The notes beneath the pieces are model-generated. The model was not told the DNA's origin. It searched no databases and worked only from the letters and a program-made list of their open reading frames with translations. A stretch of DNA of 51,852 bases from an uncultured Lachnospiraceae bacterium. GTDB lineage: Bacteria; Bacillota; Clostridia; Lachnospirales; Lachnospiraceae. Position numbers and translations under genes: made by a program. The stretch covers positions 1 through 51,852 of the forward strand of contig CALFCS010000145.1 in assembly GCA_937950565.1 (NCBI GenBank). Direction: 5' to 3'. Below, one piece after another: positions 50,645 to 51,852 of the stretch. How positions within the stretch are numbered: the first letter of the stretch is position 1; every line of letters begins with the position of its first letter.

Positions 50645-51817
50645 ATGGCTAACACTAAGTTTGATGCAAAGAGCTTTAACCCGGAGGCCTTTAAGTATAA
50701 GGCTGACCGCATCCCCCGCACCCGCCTCAACGAAATCCGCAAGAGCCGTGTGCTGGTAGGCAACCCGGACATCCGTGAGGTGTTCGCAAGCCAAAATGGT
50801 ACCGGCTACGCAAGAATTGCCATGCGTGGCCTGCTTGACGGGGATGCCGTAAACTATGACGGCAAGACCGACATCACCGCAACCAGCACCAAGACCTTTG
50901 AGCAGGGCGTGGTTGTCATTGGCCGTGCCAAGGCATGGGTGGAAAAGGACTTTTCCTATGACATTACCGGCGGCGTTGACTTTATGGACAATGTTGCACA
51001 GCAGGTTGCCGAATACTGGCAGGATGTTGACCAGGACACTATCCTTGCCATTCTCAAGGGCGTTTTCTCTATGACCGGCGGCAAGAGCGGCGAGTTTGTA
51101 AAGGCTCACACTTTTGCGGTGGATGGTCCTATGGAGGCAACCACGCTCAACACGGCAACCGCCCAGGCTTGCGGTGACCGCAAGAAAAAGTTTGCAATGG
51201 TGTTTATGCACTCCGTTGTAGCTACCAACCTGGAAAACCTCAACCTGCTCACCGCCCTCAAGTACACTGACAAGGACGGCGTGACCCGTGACCTCACCCT
51301 CTATTCCTGGAATGGCAAGCTGGTTGTGGTTGATGATGGTATGCCGGCCGTTGACGGCTATTTCCCTGCCGAAAGCACAACGCCTGGTGCTGTCCAGGTA
51401 AAGGCATCCGGTGCATCCACCGGGCAGATTGACCAGTCCAAGGTTACCCCGTATTTTGGTACGGGAAAGCCTGCTGCGGACAGCTATGTTGTTGCCGGTA
51501 CGCAGTACACCAGCTATGTGCTTGGCGAGGGCTCTATCAGCTTTGAGGACATCGGCGCTAAGGTGCCTTATGAAATGTCCCGTGACCCCAAGACCCACGG
51601 CGGACAGGACACCCTCTATACCCGTCAGCGCAAGGTGTTTGCACCTTTTGGCATCTCCTATGAGAAAAAGTCCCAGTCCTCCCTCTCCCCGACTAATGCG
51701 GAACTGGAGAACGGCGCCAACTGGGCTCTTGTCCATTCCGGCGAGGAAAGCGAGAGCGACCGCTCCTATATTGCCCATAAGGCTATTGCCATGTGCTGCA
51801 TCAAGTCTAAGGGCTAA
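50645..51817 (+). CDS. Major capsid protein (HK97-fold, phage coat)
   Basis: 390 residues. It starts ANTKFDAKSFNPEAFKYKADRIPRTRLNEIRKSRVLV, then IAMRGLLDGDAVNYDGKTDITATSTKTFEQGVVVIGRAKAWVEKDFSYDITGG and MDNVAQQVAEYWQDVDQDTILAILKGVFSM (the long spine-helix region), and ends with a P-domain-like segment (GISYEKKSQSSLSPTNAELENGANW). This matches coat proteins of Firmicutes siphophages. GAAAGGATG precedes the ATG. Position after scaffold supports the call. No separate protease gene is visible, in line with a scaffold-based head. Confidence 0.88.
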   Translation: MANTKFDAKSFNPEAFKYKADRIPRTRLNEIRKSRVLVGNPDIREVFASQNGTGYARIAMRGLLDGDAVNYDGKTDITATSTKTFEQGVVVIGRAKAWVEKDFSYDITGGVDFMDNVAQQVAEYWQDVDQDTILAILKGVFSMTGGKSGEFVKAHTFAVDGPMEATTLNTATAQACGDRKKKFAMVFMHSVVATNLENLNLLTALKYTDKDGVTRDLTLYSWNGKLVVVDDGMPAVDGYFPAESTTPGAVQVKASGASTGQIDQSKVTPYFGTGKPAADSYVVAGTQYTSYVLGEGSISFEDIGAKVPYEMSRDPKTHGGQDTLYTRQRKVFAPFGISYEKKSQSSLSPTNAELENGANWALVHSGEESESDRSYIAHKAIAMCCIKSKG

Positions 51818-51828
51818 GGTGGTACGCC

Positions 51829-51852
51829 GTGACCGTGTATGAGGCCGTTGTG
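51829..51852 (+). CDS. Start of the next phage gene, probable head-tail connector (partial)
   Basis: The first eight codons (GTG ACC GTG TAT GAG GCC GTT GTG) are open to the window edge. AAGGTGG stands 6 bp before the GTG. In this type of phage the gene after the capsid is usually a connector or ParB-like adaptor; too little is visible to tell. Confidence 0.45.

Noticed and set aside
49478..51778. A 766-codon open frame on the minus strand across the scaffold and capsid genes
   Set aside because: It is antisense to three well-supported phage genes, has no family resemblance or ribosome site, and results from the GC-rich codon pattern of the plus-strand genes.

Overview
The window looks like the chromosome of a Lachnospiraceae-type Clostridium (Blautia, Dorea or Mediterraneibacter-like). 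The basis is the YerC, DUF1836 and DUF3783 genes, PcrA and RlmD in typical Firmicutes form, strong AGGAGG ribosome-binding sites and TTGACA/TATAAT promoters. The genus is an inference. No rRNA, tRNA, CRISPR array, transposase or integrase was seen.

Layout. (1) 1-24,033 is mostly chromosomal: the 3' end of leuS; a worn stretch of repeats and gene remnants (0.7-1.7 kb); small and membrane genes; mscL; yerC; DUF1836; a MarR regulator with a two-gene ABC exporter; DUF3783-pcrA; an NYN/OST-HTH protein; rlmD; two tandem hybrid histidine kinases; a His-rich small protein; GyrI-like and YbaK-like genes. (2) 24,034-27,046 opens an accessory region: about 690 bp of structured non-coding DNA, then SymE-like, ParA, ParB and a small gene, closed by a terminator. 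(3) 27,178-32,146 is a cargo block: four GNAT acetyltransferases (one frameshifted), a flavin-oxidase-like protein, an MBL-fold hydrolase, a decayed DUF6194 gene, a methyltransferase and a chloramphenicol-acetyltransferase-like gene. (4) 32,667 to the end is a tailed-phage genome. Its early and replication module comprises a sigma-like protein, two DUF4406-like paralogues, DUF2800, DUF2815, a family A DNA polymerase interrupted by an intein, a primase/VapE helicase, a VRR-NUC nuclease and an SNF2 helicase. Its packaging and head module comprises a DUF1492 regulator, terminase subunits, portal, MuF protein with a C-terminal toxin-like domain, GP20 scaffold and major capsid protein. The tail genes lie beyond the window.

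How it fits together. The phage genes read in one direction and are closely packed, often overlapping. Polymerase, primase-helicase, nuclease and SNF2 helicase form a self-contained replisome; DUF2800 and DUF2815 are a probable nuclease and ssDNA-binding pair. The DUF1492 protein sits just before an extended -10 promoter and a hairpin-rich leader that ends in a terminator in front of terS, which suggests controlled entry into the late genes. Codon use changes inside the SNF2 helicase gene (about 42.48-42.58 kb), which points to a recombination joint between the replication half and the packaging half.

The best candidates for something new are the intein in the polymerase's TGRW/SGRL motif, the MuF-toxin fusion with a small Cys-rich partner gene, the RNA-like element before terS, and the terminator-gated leader before the PBECR4-like gene at 2.4 kb.
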